Of a DNA stretch of 64,000 bases, positions 26,336-34,445 are shown in pieces. The notes beneath the pieces were generated by a model. The model searched no databases. It had not been told where the DNA came from and saw nothing but the letters and a program-made list of their open reading frames with translations. The stretch comes from Aldehydirespirator sp963667505 (GTDB lineage: Bacteria > Actinomycetota > Acidimicrobiia > Acidimicrobiales > Aldehydirespiratoraceae), in assembly GCA_963667505.2 (NCBI GenBank), contig OY763490.2, forward strand, positions 496,001-560,000. The letters are read 5' to 3'. Both the position numbers and the translations under genes were made by a program. Position 1 is the first letter of the stretch. Every line of letters begins with the position of its first letter.

Positions 26336-27262
26336 ATGACGACCCAGTGCCGCGGGACGCGACCCATGCGCGACACACTCGGTGATACTGCGGCAGCCGC
26401 CTACGAGCACCAGCGCCCCGGGACGCGGCCGGGGGGCGAGACACCGGTACGGGAGACGCTCGAGGGTGTCGAGGAGATCTTCGACCGGCGGGCCACCCGT
26501 GACACCACCGGCACTTTCGAGAACCTGTGGGCCACCAGCGAGGAGCTGATGTCCAAGCTCCGGGGCCGGTTCGAGCTGGCCCGCGACCCGAGCACCGACG
26601 ACCTGGAGTCCTACCGGGGCGAGGCGCAGTACCCGGCGGGGCGGCTGGCGGCCTACGCCGGGCCGGAGATCGACTGGCTGGTCCACAGCTGGATAGGCAA
26701 CCCGACCGTCGGTTTCACCAACATGCACGTCACCGTCTGGCTGGGCCCGCAGAACGACGTGCCCCACTTCGGGTTCGCCTGCGGGACGCTGCCCGACCTG
26801 TGGTTCTACATCGACTACAACCCGCGCTCCGACCTGATGATCGACACCGGCGCCCTCGACCGGTTCTACGCCCCGCTCAACGAGCAGTTCCTGCAGGCGC
26901 GAGCCGACCCGGGCCTCGTCCCGTTCACGTCCAAGGCGCTGTACATACGCCAATCGCTGTCGCATGTGGCCCTGTGCTTCACCACCGAGGCCACACCGGC
27001 TCGCCTGGCCCAGATACGGGAACTGGCCCACGACCGCCTCGACCGGTGGCTGAAGCACGTGGACGAGGCCGCCCCGACGCGGCCTGACCGGCGGGAGGCG
27101 TTGGCCGACGACGACCTGGCCCGCCGCCGCAACATCGCCGAGCGCGACCCGGCCAACATCATGGGCGTGCGCTTCTTCGGCACCGAGATGACCGACCGGC
27201 TTGTCCGGGCGCTTTGGGGAGGCGACCGCCTCCTGGCCCGTCCCGGCGAACCTGGGGAGTAG
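26336..27262 (+). CDS. Red chlorophyll catabolite reductase (RCCR)-like protein
   Basis: 308 aa. It follows the plant RCCR pattern along its length: WLVHSWIG before a beta-strand region, VPHFGFACGTLPDLWFYID (plant NFVVELIQ then LVLILDLP), PRSDLMIDTGALDRFYAPL (plant RKDLVLNPDYLKEYY), the SKALYIRQSLS segment (plant SPSLFVRSAFS), and a C terminus RRRNIAERDPAN then FFGTEMTDRLVRALWGG (plant RRKSIEDDLDL then MFGEEVSSRVVHAI). RCCR reduces red chlorophyll catabolite, the ring-opened product of PaO, using ferredoxin; it is related to bilin reductases. The next gene is a Rieske oxygenase, the same partnership. A later ATG at 26366 is possible. Substrate is inferred. Confidence 0.75.
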   Translation: MTTQCRGTRPMRDTLGDTAAAAYEHQRPGTRPGGETPVRETLEGVEEIFDRRATRDTTGTFENLWATSEELMSKLRGRFELARDPSTDDLESYRGEAQYPAGRLAAYAGPEIDWLVHSWIGNPTVGFTNMHVTVWLGPQNDVPHFGFACGTLPDLWFYIDYNPRSDLMIDTGALDRFYAPLNEQFLQARADPGLVPFTSKALYIRQSLSHVALCFTTEATPARLAQIRELAHDRLDRWLKHVDEAAPTRPDRREALADDDLARRRNIAERDPANIMGVRFFGTEMTDRLVRALWGGDRLLARPGEPGE

Positions 27263-27264
27263 AC

Positions 27265-28407
27265 GTGCTTATCAAGAACCAGTGGTATGCGGTGGAGTTC
27301 GGCGCTGCGGTGGGGGAGCAGCCGGTGCAGGTGCCCGTCCACGGCCATGACTTGGTGCTGTACCGAACCTCCGACGGCGCGATGCACGCCCAGTCCGACC
27401 TGTGCGTACACCGCGGCGGCTCGCTGGCGGGCGGACGGGTGGTGCGGGACTGCATCCAGTGCCCCTACCACGGCTGGACCTACGACACGGCGGGACGGTG
27501 CGTGAGCATCCCGGCCAACCGGCCCGGTTCGGCCATCCCCCGCAAGGCCCGCATCGACACCTACCCGTGCGTGGAGCGCTACGGCTTCGTGTGGGTGTTC
27601 CTGGGCGACGCCGCCGAGGCGGAGCGGCCGCCGCTGCCGGAGCTCGACGGCCTCGACCCGGTGGCCGAAACCCGCCGGGAGGGTTGTCGGGCCGTGACCG
27701 GGACCTTCGAGTGGCAGGCCAACTACGACCGGGTCCTGGAGAACGCGGTCGACATCGCCCACACGCCGTTCGTGCACTCGGGCTCGTTCGGCAACCCCGA
27801 CAAGCCGGAGATCGAAGAATACGAACTAGAGGAGAGCCGCGAGGGCGACCACCTCGTGTCGGTGGTCGCCACCGTGGAGCTCGACCCGCCCCCGCCTCGG
27901 GGCATGTGGGCGAAGGTCTACCGCACCAAGGGCGAACGGCCGCCGGTCCGCACCACCACCGGGTTCTTCCCGCCGAACATGTCGCTGCTGATCGTGCGTC
28001 CGCCGCTGGGCGAGATCCGCATCTACACGGCCGCGGTCCCCATCGACGAGCATCGCACGGTGTCCAAGTTCTGCATGCTGCGCAACTTCTTCACCGGCAA
28101 ATGGGCCGACCGCGACTCGATGAAGCGCACGCTCAAGATCTTCCGCGAGGACCAGCCCACGGTGGAGGGCCAGCGACCCGAGTTGCTGCCCTTCGACCTG
28201 GCCGCCGAGTTACACGTCCGCTCCGACTCCATCCAGTTGGCCTACCGGCGCTGGCGCCAGGACTGCCTCGACCGCGGCCTCGGCCTGGCCACCCCCAGCG
28301 ACGAGGAGGCCAGCCGCCGGGCGTCGGTGATCGCCTCGCCGGCCCGAGCCGAGGATCCGGACATGGCCCGAGCCTGGGTGTTCCCCACGGTCGCGGAGGC
28401 GGGATGA
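27265..28407 (+). CDS. Rieske non-heme iron oxygenase, pheophorbide a oxygenase-like
   Basis: 380 aa. The N-terminal Rieske [2Fe-2S] domain has CVHRGG followed 17 residues on by CPYHGW. The catalytic domain has the mononuclear iron site ENAVDIAHTPFVH (D-x2-H-x4-H). The single-chain arrangement resembles the PaO/VanA group of monooxygenases; PaO opens the pheophorbide macrocycle at the C4-C5 bridge. The CxxC near the C terminus of plant PaO is not seen. It starts with GTG 3 nt after the RCCR-like gene, behind GGGGAG. A PaO-like role is inferred mainly from that neighbour; an aromatic demethylase or hydroxylase is the alternative. Confidence 0.8.
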   Translation: MLIKNQWYAVEFGAAVGEQPVQVPVHGHDLVLYRTSDGAMHAQSDLCVHRGGSLAGGRVVRDCIQCPYHGWTYDTAGRCVSIPANRPGSAIPRKARIDTYPCVERYGFVWVFLGDAAEAERPPLPELDGLDPVAETRREGCRAVTGTFEWQANYDRVLENAVDIAHTPFVHSGSFGNPDKPEIEEYELEESREGDHLVSVVATVELDPPPPRGMWAKVYRTKGERPPVRTTTGFFPPNMSLLIVRPPLGEIRIYTAAVPIDEHRTVSKFCMLRNFFTGKWADRDSMKRTLKIFREDQPTVEGQRPELLPFDLAAELHVRSDSIQLAYRRWRQDCLDRGLGLATPSDEEASRRASVIASPARAEDPDMARAWVFPTVAEAG

Positions 28408-28481
28408 GTTTCACAGCTGGCGGGGCGGGCAAGTGGATGTCGGCCCCAGAGGCGATGCCGACGCCGCTCGGACCGCGATGA
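28404..28481 (+). CDS. 25-codon leader ORF made by duplication of the next gene's start
   Basis: ATG overlapping the Rieske stop (ATGA) opens a 25-codon ORF beginning MSFTAGGAGK. It closely copies the start of the next gene (MSLTAGLAGE, 74 nt downstream) and ends in an ATGA overlap with it. The next gene has no clear ribosome-binding site, so this ORF may serve as a translational coupler rather than make a functional peptide. Confidence 0.45.
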   Translation: MSFTAGGAGKWMSAPEAMPTPLGPR

Positions 28482-29200
28482 GCCTCACAGCCGGCCTGGC
28501 GGGCGAGACCATCGACGCCGTCGCCGCGCCCCTCGGGCTCGCCGAGACGTACTGCGCCGACCTGGTCAGCGTCGTCGACGGCGCCGACGTGGGCACCCAT
28601 CGTGTGCTGGCCGGGAGCGGCGTGACCCTCGTTTACGTGGGCATGACCGTGGAGGCGTTCGGCCTCGACAGCCACATGATCTTCGCCTTCACCGCCCCCG
28701 ACAGCCCGGTGCCGCACTTCACGCTCGACGCGGTGCTGGCCGGACCGCACTACGCCTTCCACCTCGACCTGATCCCGAGGCTCGACCCGGGTGCCAGCCT
28801 GGCCTACTTGGACCACTGCTTCGTGCCGCTGAGCGACGCCTACGAGGCCGCCGCCGGCATCGAAGGGTTCACCCCCGCGCACCTGTCGCGGCGGCAATGG
28901 CAGCTCATGTCGGCGTGGATGCTCGCCCATCGCGCCACCGAGGCGGGCTTCGCGGCGATCGGCCCGACCGTGGCCGCCTACCGAGACCATTGGCTCGGCC
29001 TGGTCCGAGACGGAGTGCCCGAGGAGGCGCTGGGCGGGGCCACGGCCGCGGATCTGGCCGAGCGAGACCGCCGCAACCGGGCCGCTGTCTTCAACCCCGA
29101 CGTCGACCCGGTCTGGGCCCAGGTCGACCGGCTGCTCGGCCCGGACACCAGCGCGTCGATCCGGTCCGGCCTCCGCGACGCCGGAACGGCCCTTCACTAG
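28478..29200 (+). CDS. Second RCCR/ferredoxin-dependent bilin reductase-like protein
   Basis: 240 aa. The central region SHMIFAFTAPDSPVPHFTL then HYAFHLDLIPRLDPGASL has the strand pattern of the RCCR/bilin reductase fold, where a membrane-like sheet carries the tetrapyrrole. A helical part with RRQWQLMSAWMLAHRA and YRDHWLGLVRDGVPE follows, and the C-terminal AERDRRNRAAVFNP parallels the first RCCR-like protein. It is shorter and clearly different from its neighbour. Possibly a second reduction step on a linear tetrapyrrole (inference). Confidence 0.55.
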   Translation: MSLTAGLAGETIDAVAAPLGLAETYCADLVSVVDGADVGTHRVLAGSGVTLVYVGMTVEAFGLDSHMIFAFTAPDSPVPHFTLDAVLAGPHYAFHLDLIPRLDPGASLAYLDHCFVPLSDAYEAAAGIEGFTPAHLSRRQWQLMSAWMLAHRATEAGFAAIGPTVAAYRDHWLGLVRDGVPEEALGGATAADLAERDRRNRAAVFNPDVDPVWAQVDRLLGPDTSASIRSGLRDAGTALH

Positions 29201-29327
29201 CGGCGATGGCCGACCCCGTGAGCGCCGACGCCGACCGGAGCGGTTTCTCCGTCCGTCGGCCGCCCGCCATGGGCGTCGTCGCCGTAGGGCACGACGGGTG
29301 CGCCAGAGCGAACAGAGGAGCGACCCC

Positions 29328-30278
29328 ATGAGCGATGAGACCGGCACGGCGGAGGCCAGCGAATGGCAGCAGCGCATCACCGGCGAGTGGTTCGGCCTGC
29401 CCGCGGTGTTCGACGCCGACGGCACCCACACCGGGTTCAACAAGGTCAACCGATCCAGCGTGTTCGAGGACGGCCAGACCGTCTACTACATGAACTGCAA
29501 CTTCATGAACGACGGCCCGCTGCGCAACCGCTTCGAGATCACCGAGTTCGCCTTCGGCGTGAACGACACCGGCGACGACCGCATCTATCTCGGCCCCGAC
29601 TTCTACGGCGCGGGCCACCCGTACGGGGCGCTGGTGGACTCGCACTACTACTCCCCGGCGTGGCGGGCCGCGCTCAACACGATGAACCAGATCCTGCCCG
29701 ACGAGGTGACCCAGGTGTACTCGTCGCTGCTGTATGAGGGGCCGACCATCGTGTCGGTGTTCAACGGCGTGTACCGCTGCGTGCAGGACTACCACACCAA
29801 TCCGCAGACCCGGGCCGACATCGAAGCGTTCCTCGAGGACGAGAGGCGCATGTCGGCGCGGCCCCATGTGCTGCCCGACCGCCGCGGCGGCACTTGGGTC
29901 GGCGCCTGCGACGTGTACGGCGCCGACCAGCAGCCGCAGGGCACCGTGGACGTGGAGATCCGCCACGAGCCCATCGACCTGGTGCGGGCCGAGCAGACCT
30001 GGACGATGAGCGGGGCCGTCGACCGCTCGCTGAGCTACACCCGCACCAGGTTCGGCAACCGCCACACCTACGACGGGCCGGAACTGTACGGCAACGGCAT
30101 GGCCTACGGTCGGGCGCTGTACACCATGCAGCACCACGCCTCACAGGCCTTCAAGGTTCGCGGCCGCGAGTTCCTCATCGACGACGACCACACCATCGCC
30201 GCGGCCTGGAAGCTCTACCAGGGCGACGTCATGACCCACATAGTCTTCGGCCCCCTGACCTGGCACCCCAACCCCTGA
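29328..30278 (+). CDS. Lipocalin-like beta-barrel protein 1, two-domain
   Basis: 316 aa, not a named family to me. It is beta-rich with two similar halves, each opening with a tryptophan-glycine strand (ITGEWFGLPAVFDADG; GGTWVGACDVYGADQQ). It shares DRIYLGPDFYGAG with the RIYGGPLNYGYAEV of lipocalin-like 2 and RRLYNGPDVVGYGIEW of 3, so these are paralogues. No signal peptide is seen; probably cytoplasmic. GAGGAG ribosome-binding site 10 nt before the ATG at 29328. Last gene of the RCCR operon. A tetrapyrrole-binding or chelatase-type role is a guess. Confidence 0.6.
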   Translation: MSDETGTAEASEWQQRITGEWFGLPAVFDADGTHTGFNKVNRSSVFEDGQTVYYMNCNFMNDGPLRNRFEITEFAFGVNDTGDDRIYLGPDFYGAGHPYGALVDSHYYSPAWRAALNTMNQILPDEVTQVYSSLLYEGPTIVSVFNGVYRCVQDYHTNPQTRADIEAFLEDERRMSARPHVLPDRRGGTWVGACDVYGADQQPQGTVDVEIRHEPIDLVRAEQTWTMSGAVDRSLSYTRTRFGNRHTYDGPELYGNGMAYGRALYTMQHHASQAFKVRGREFLIDDDHTIAAAWKLYQGDVMTHIVFGPLTWHPNP

Positions 30279-30374
30279 CCCGATCTGGACTTCTTGAGAC
30301 CCATCCGAAGCGGTCCGGTCTCCTGACGATCCCGCGGCGTAATGTCATGGAGGAGCGCAGCGAGATCTGGCAGG

Positions 30375-30719
30375 CTACGCGGCCGGGCCGATTTGGATCG
30401 GAATGGCGGTCTCGGCTTCGCCGTCGTCGAAGACCGCCGTGATCTCCAGGCGAGCCCCAAGCCCGCGCAGGTAGCCGCGAAGCGTCGAGACCTTCACGTC
30501 GTCGCCACGCTCCAGCTGCGAGACCGCGGACTGGCTGATCCCCAGTTCCGCGGCCAGGTCGGCTTGGGAGTGGTCCAGAGCTCGCCGCAGCGTGTGCAGG
30601 CCGATCTCTGCAAGGGTCTCGGAGCGCAGACTGGCTAGACGCTCCGCAGCTCCGGGGCGGGCCAGCACTTCATCGTGCAGCCTCAGATAGTTCTTCGAAC
30701 GTGGCATGTAGACACTCAT
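30375..30719 (-). CDS. XRE-family antitoxin of a HigBA-like pair
   Basis: 114 aa with a helix-turn-helix HSQADLAAELGISQSAVSQLERG in the middle and VKVSTLRGYLRGLGARLEI behind it, typical of antitoxins paired with HigB/RelE toxins. It lies 17 nt after the toxin gene (toxin-first order, as in higBA). It probably represses the promoter at 31110-31138. The module sits between two converging catabolic operons and does not look functionally tied to them. Confidence 0.8.
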   Translation of the reverse strand: MSVYMPRSKNYLRLHDEVLARPGAAERLASLRSETLAEIGLHTLRRALDHSQADLAAELGISQSAVSQLERGDDVKVSTLRGYLRGLGARLEITAVFDDGEAETAIPIQIGPAA

Positions 30720-30736
30720 TTCTTGTTTGTTGGTGA

Positions 30737-31111
30737 CTAGTCGTCATCAAGGAGTCCTTCGTCTCGTAGTTCCCTCAGGTGCGTGTCGTACAGATCGTCG
30801 GCGGCGGGTACAGCCGACCGGTACCACTGCTTCCACTGGCCCGACTTGTCGCCTCCGAGCAACAAGATCGCATGGCGCCGTGGATCGAAAGCGAACAGCA
30901 CGCGCAATGCGCCAGCCTTCGAGACTCGAAGCTCCTTCATGTTGTTGTGACGGGAGGTCGCCACCTCACCGACCAACGGGCGCTTCATCAGGGGCCCGAC
31001 CTCAGCGAGCAGCATCACCCGATCATCGAGTGCCTCCTGCTGTGCTACGGAGAGCTCCCACCACCACGCCTCGAATTCGTCGGTGTACTCGACTTCCCAC
31101 ACTGAGGACAT
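30737..31111 (-). CDS. HigB/RelE-like toxin
   Basis: Up to 124 aa: VEYTDEFEAWWWELSVAQQ, then MKELRVSKAGALRVLFAFDP and ILLLGGDKSGQWKQWYRSAV, the RelE/HigB (phage Gp49-like) ribosome-dependent endoribonuclease pattern. The ATG at 31111 overlaps a near-perfect -10 box, so transcripts would begin inside it. The GTG at 31102 is the more likely first codon, giving a leaderless mRNA and a 121-aa protein starting at the tryptophan-glutamate of WEVEYTDE. Confidence 0.8.
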   Translation of the reverse strand: MSSVWEVEYTDEFEAWWWELSVAQQEALDDRVMLLAEVGPLMKRPLVGEVATSRHNNMKELRVSKAGALRVLFAFDPRRHAILLLGGDKSGQWKQWYRSAVPAADDLYDTHLRELRDEGLLDDD

Positions 31112-31138
31112 TATAAGCGCTAACTTGTAGAAGGTCAA
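31110..31138 (-). promoter_or_regulatory. Strong promoter of the toxin-antitoxin pair
   Basis: On the minus strand TTGACC (31133-31138), a 17-nt spacer and TATAAT (31110-31115), the closest match to consensus in the window. The expected start of transcription falls on or next to the GTG at 31102. Confidence 0.75.
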
Positions 31139-31140
31139 AC

Positions 31141-31818
31141 TTATGCATCGTGGAGCGGTCTGCCGGTTGCGACGGACACGTTGACCCGGCGGGTCGAGGG
31201 CTCTCGGTGGTCGGTGATGGTCACAGTGTGCTGGGTCGGCGGGTCGGACAGCGCGAGAGTGCGCACCTGCTCGGTGGGTGACGGCCATTGCTCGGCGAGG
31301 AGCAGGGGCCCGGCTCGGCGATGCACGCCGGCGGTTGTGAGCGGAGGCTCGGGAGGCTCCGCTGAGAGGTCGAGTTCGGGCCAGTCGCCGCGGTCGGGCA
31401 CGGCTACGCCGACGATGTCGGCCACCGAGCGCCCGGCGACGGCGAAGAAGCCGCCGGTGATCTGGCGCTCGGGGGCCACGAGCACGGCGTAGGACTCGAA
31501 GGTGTGGCCGAATCGGGGCCACACGCCCTGGCTGGTCATCGCTCCCGGCGTCCACTCGATGCCGTACCCCACCACGTCGGGACCGTTGTAGAGCCGCCTC
31601 GAGCCGTCGACGATCAGGTCGAAGATCCACTCGCCCGCGAAGGCCTGCATCGGATGCCCGTCAAGCTGTGCATCCGGCTCGCACACCTGGGTCACCCGTA
31701 CCTGGTTCTCTGCTGACGGCTGGAGCTTGCGACGCTGGCGCACGACCCCGGCGAATCGGCCGTCGGGGTCGTAGACGTACTCGGTCACGAGCCAGGCCCC
31801 GGCGAACCGGTCAGTCAT
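31141..31818 (-). CDS. Lipocalin-like beta-barrel protein 3
   Basis: 225 aa from the ATG at 31818, which overlaps the previous gene's stop by 8 nt; upstream frame extension is not needed. Opening FAGAWLVTEYVYDPDGRFAG matches GHWQGSAEVYDDEGRFAG of the upstream gene, and RRLYNGPDVVGYGIEW matches its RIYGGPLNYGYAEV, so it is a paralogue. No signal peptide. Last gene of the minus-strand operon that starts near operator site 4. Function unknown. Confidence 0.6.
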   Translation of the reverse strand: MTDRFAGAWLVTEYVYDPDGRFAGVVRQRRKLQPSAENQVRVTQVCEPDAQLDGHPMQAFAGEWIFDLIVDGSRRLYNGPDVVGYGIEWTPGAMTSQGVWPRFGHTFESYAVLVAPERQITGGFFAVAGRSVADIVGVAVPDRGDWPELDLSAEPPEPPLTTAGVHRRAGPLLLAEQWPSPTEQVRTLALSDPPTQHTVTITDHREPSTRRVNVSVATGRPLHDA

Positions 31819-32860
31819 GGCCCGTGGTGCTGTCGGCAGGGGAGAATCGGAGCACGCCGTGGGCCGCTCCGACGCGCGTGCCGCCCCGGTACCAAGTGTG
31901 CAGCACACCCTTGCGGCGACCGTCGCTTCGGGCCACCTCGCGTCGCCACAGCCTCAGGCCGGGGCCGCCAAAGATCAAGTTGCCCGATACAGCCCGGCCA
32001 CCCCAGAGGCTCTCGCTGCCGACCGCGGTGTTGGCGCTCGAACCGCTGGCCTGCTCGCCGGGTGTCGGGGTGCCAGCGGGTTCCGGGTGCTCGCCGGGTG
32101 TCGAGCTGCCTGCGTGCCCGCCTGGCCGGTCGGGCTGGGCAGCGTTGGTAGCGCGGCCGTGGGCGGGACCGGTCCAGCGATGCCAGCCGTCTGTGTCGAA
32201 TCGGATCCGGGCATCGTCGGCGAAGCCGGTTCCCGTCAGCGACACGACGATGGCGCGGCCGTCGTCGTCAGCCTCTGCCTGTTCCCGGTAGTGGGTGGCG
32301 CCGACCGGGGCGCCGTCGGCGCCGACCAGGTTCAGCTCGCCCGACCAGGTGCCGGGCCGGTCGAGCAGGGCTGCGCCTCGACCGGCGCTAGGATCGTCGC
32401 GCTGGTCGTGCCTCGAGCCGGGTGCGGACGCGGGGTCGGCGCCCGAGCCGCGGCTGTACTCGCCGACGACGGTGTAGGCCGGTTTCTCGCCGCGGCTCAG
32501 CAGGGCCAGCGAAAGCTGTGTGTCGCCGCCGGGCAGCACCATCAGGAAGAAGCGTTGCGAGAGGCCGATGTCGGGCCAGTAGTTGTTGGCGTCGATCAGA
32601 CCGTCGCCCAATACCTCGGCGTAGCCGTAGTTGAGCGGGCCACCGTAGATCCGGTGGTCGCCGAAGTCGGTGATCGTGTAGCGCCCTGACAACTGGAACG
32701 GCCCGGTGAACGACACCTCCACTTCCACGGTGCGCCCGTCCAGGCTGCGTCTGATCGCCCTAGCGTCGCGGCCGTAGCCCGCGAAGCGGCCCTCGTCGTC
32801 GTAGACCTCGGCCGAGCCCTGCCAGTGTCCCTCCCCCTGCTCGAAGGAAGCGCCGCTCAC
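31811..32860 (-). CDS. Lipocalin-like beta-barrel protein 2, two-domain
   Basis: 349 aa, GTG start. The N-terminal half (about residues 10-140) and the C-terminal half (about 170-345) each open with a tryptophan-containing strand (GHWQGSAEVYDDEG; GTWSGELNLVGADG). A low-complexity Pro/Gly/Thr linker lies at about 235-285. The C-terminal LIFGGPGLRLWRREVAR then VLHTWYRGGTRVGAAHGV recalls cyanobacterial lipocalin-like (DUF3598/bilin lyase type) proteins, but this comparison is from memory. Co-operonic with a paralogue. Confidence 0.6.
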   Translation of the reverse strand: MSGASFEQGEGHWQGSAEVYDDEGRFAGYGRDARAIRRSLDGRTVEVEVSFTGPFQLSGRYTITDFGDHRIYGGPLNYGYAEVLGDGLIDANNYWPDIGLSQRFFLMVLPGGDTQLSLALLSRGEKPAYTVVGEYSRGSGADPASAPGSRHDQRDDPSAGRGAALLDRPGTWSGELNLVGADGAPVGATHYREQAEADDDGRAIVVSLTGTGFADDARIRFDTDGWHRWTGPAHGRATNAAQPDRPGGHAGSSTPGEHPEPAGTPTPGEQASGSSANTAVGSESLWGGRAVSGNLIFGGPGLRLWRREVARSDGRRKGVLHTWYRGGTRVGAAHGVLRFSPADSTTGHD

Positions 32861-32993
32861 GGCGCCTCCGTCGTCGATGGAGGCCGCGGACTCGTCCTGC
32901 CCGCTTGCCGGAGGACCGGGTCCCTCACGGGGTCTCCCGTGGCGGTGCCTGCCGTGGCTTCGTTCTGGGCGAACGCTCGGGGGAGCGGGCCTC

Positions 32994-33812
32994 TCACGCC
33001 GCGGTTAGCGTCACTGTCTGGCGCTGCACCGGGGTCGACGCCATCGCCTCGGCGAGGTCGGTGCCCGGCGGGGCGGGCTGCATGTACCGGCCCTCGGTGT
33101 ACACCGTCAACGGGTCGGTGTCGAACGGGTACGGGTCGAGCGAGTAGCGGCCCCCCGGATGCTCCTCCACATGGATGGTCACGTCGGCCTGGGCGCTGGC
33201 CGGGACATGGTCGAACGAGGCCCGGCCCCGGGCGCCCTCGGGCTGAAGATGGCAGTACAGCGAGAACGTGTCGAAGAACTGGAGCTGCTTGTAGGCGGTG
33301 AACACCGCCTCGTCGGCGCTCCACGCCTCGGTCCCCGGATCGGCCCTGAGCGCGTCCTTCAGCCGTTGCTGGCGGGCCTCCTCGGCATCCAGCATGGCGT
33401 CCACGGCGGGCCGCATCTCCGCGGGCACCCGGTCGATGAACATCTTGTCGGGAGCCAGCCCGTAGCGGCCGTGGTACAGCCCGTAGCTGTGCATCGACGA
33501 GATCAGCCCGCTGAGAGGATGGTGGGCCTCGTTGTAGTCGGGCGAACCGGCGCTGGTGGCCACGATGTCGTCCAGCGGCGTGTTGACCAGGTTGTAGGGC
33601 AGGCCCGAGGCGGGATCCTGCGGGGCCCGGCCGTCGAGGTCGTCCCAGCCCCGGTCGTGGTTAGACACCACGAACTCCAGCGGCTCTCGGGGATCGAGGG
33701 GCGCGAAGTCGTCGTTGCCGAAATGGCGGGCCAGCGCCCCGGCGAAGGCGGTGTGCTGGAGCATCTGGATCACGAAGTGCGGCCGGCCCTCCGGGGCATT
33801 CTGGACGATCAT
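32994..33812 (-). CDS. DUF3891-like protein
   Basis: 272 aa. MLQHTAFAGALARHFGND then VVSNHDRGWDDLDGRAP resembles the DUF3891 family, which has conserved His and Asp residues suggestive of a metal-dependent hydrolase-like site (H in LQHTAF; HD in SNHDRGW; H in EAHHPLSGL). AGGAGG ribosome-binding site. It sits between lipocalin-like genes in the operon from site 4. The biochemical role of the family is not known to me. Confidence 0.65.
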   Translation of the reverse strand: MIVQNAPEGRPHFVIQMLQHTAFAGALARHFGNDDFAPLDPREPLEFVVSNHDRGWDDLDGRAPQDPASGLPYNLVNTPLDDIVATSAGSPDYNEAHHPLSGLISSMHSYGLYHGRYGLAPDKMFIDRVPAEMRPAVDAMLDAEEARQQRLKDALRADPGTEAWSADEAVFTAYKQLQFFDTFSLYCHLQPEGARGRASFDHVPASAQADVTIHVEEHPGGRYSLDPYPFDTDPLTVYTEGRYMQPAPPGTDLAEAMASTPVQRQTVTLTAA

Positions 33813-33912
33813 CTCGCGGCCTCCTGTTCGGGCTTGTCGACGGTGGTTTCGCGGGCTGCCGTTCTGTCCTGTCCGACGGTCACGTCGCGCCTCCCTTGCG
33901 GACTCCCGGCGG

Positions 33913-34371
33913 TCATGGCCGCAGCACCCGGGTGAAGTCCTGGATCTGGAAGACGTGGGTGGCCCCGTCGCGCACCTTGTGGGTGATGATCCGGCGGGTG
34001 TCGCGGTCGAGGAAGTAGTGGTTGTTGTACACGGTGCTGGCCGACACCCGGCTGTTGATGGTGAACACGTAGTTGAACGGCGTGAGCTCGGCCCCCTCCA
34101 GGTCGATCATGTCGCTCTCAGCGAAGCAGCGCTTGCCGTCCACTGTGATGTCGGTGTGATAGACGGTCTCTCCCACGCCGTAGAGGTCGTCGAAGTGTTC
34201 GTGCAGATGCCAGGTGTCGGCGTCGAGCCAGTACACGTCCATGTGGACCCCGCTCGCCTCGACGAACTCCCCGGACGGGGTGAAGGTCTTGCAGAGGCCC
34301 TCCCAGCGGCCCATGAAGCACTGGTAGGGGCGCTCGGTGGCCGGCCCGTAGTCGCGGTTGCCCGTGGTCAT
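33913..34371 (-). CDS. Lipocalin-like protein 4, single domain
   Basis: 152 aa. CFMGRWEGLCKTFTPSGEFVE opens the barrel with the same WEG/WxG strand as its paralogues. VYWLDADTWHLHEHFDDLYG and NNHYFLDRDTRRIITHKVRD follow. It is one barrel only, against two in paralogues 1 and 2. First gene of the minus-strand operon, 32 nt from operator site 4, so it should respond to the island's regulator. Confidence 0.6.
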   Translation of the reverse strand: MTTGNRDYGPATERPYQCFMGRWEGLCKTFTPSGEFVEASGVHMDVYWLDADTWHLHEHFDDLYGVGETVYHTDITVDGKRCFAESDMIDLEGAELTPFNYVFTINSRVSASTVYNNHYFLDRDTRRIITHKVRDGATHVFQIQDFTRVLRP

Positions 34372-34402
34372 GGCACGAGCCTAGCCTTGGTTCAGAAACG
34401 CT

Positions 34403-34419
34403 GTTCCGACTTGCGGAAC
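34403..34419. promoter_or_regulatory. IclR-type operator, site 4
   Basis: GTTCCG-ACTTG-CGGAAC in the short divergent gap between lipocalin 4 (minus) and the Dabb gene (plus). One site can serve both operons. Confidence 0.8.
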
Positions 34420-34445
34420 GGTGCGGAGGAATGCGGGGGAGTCCG

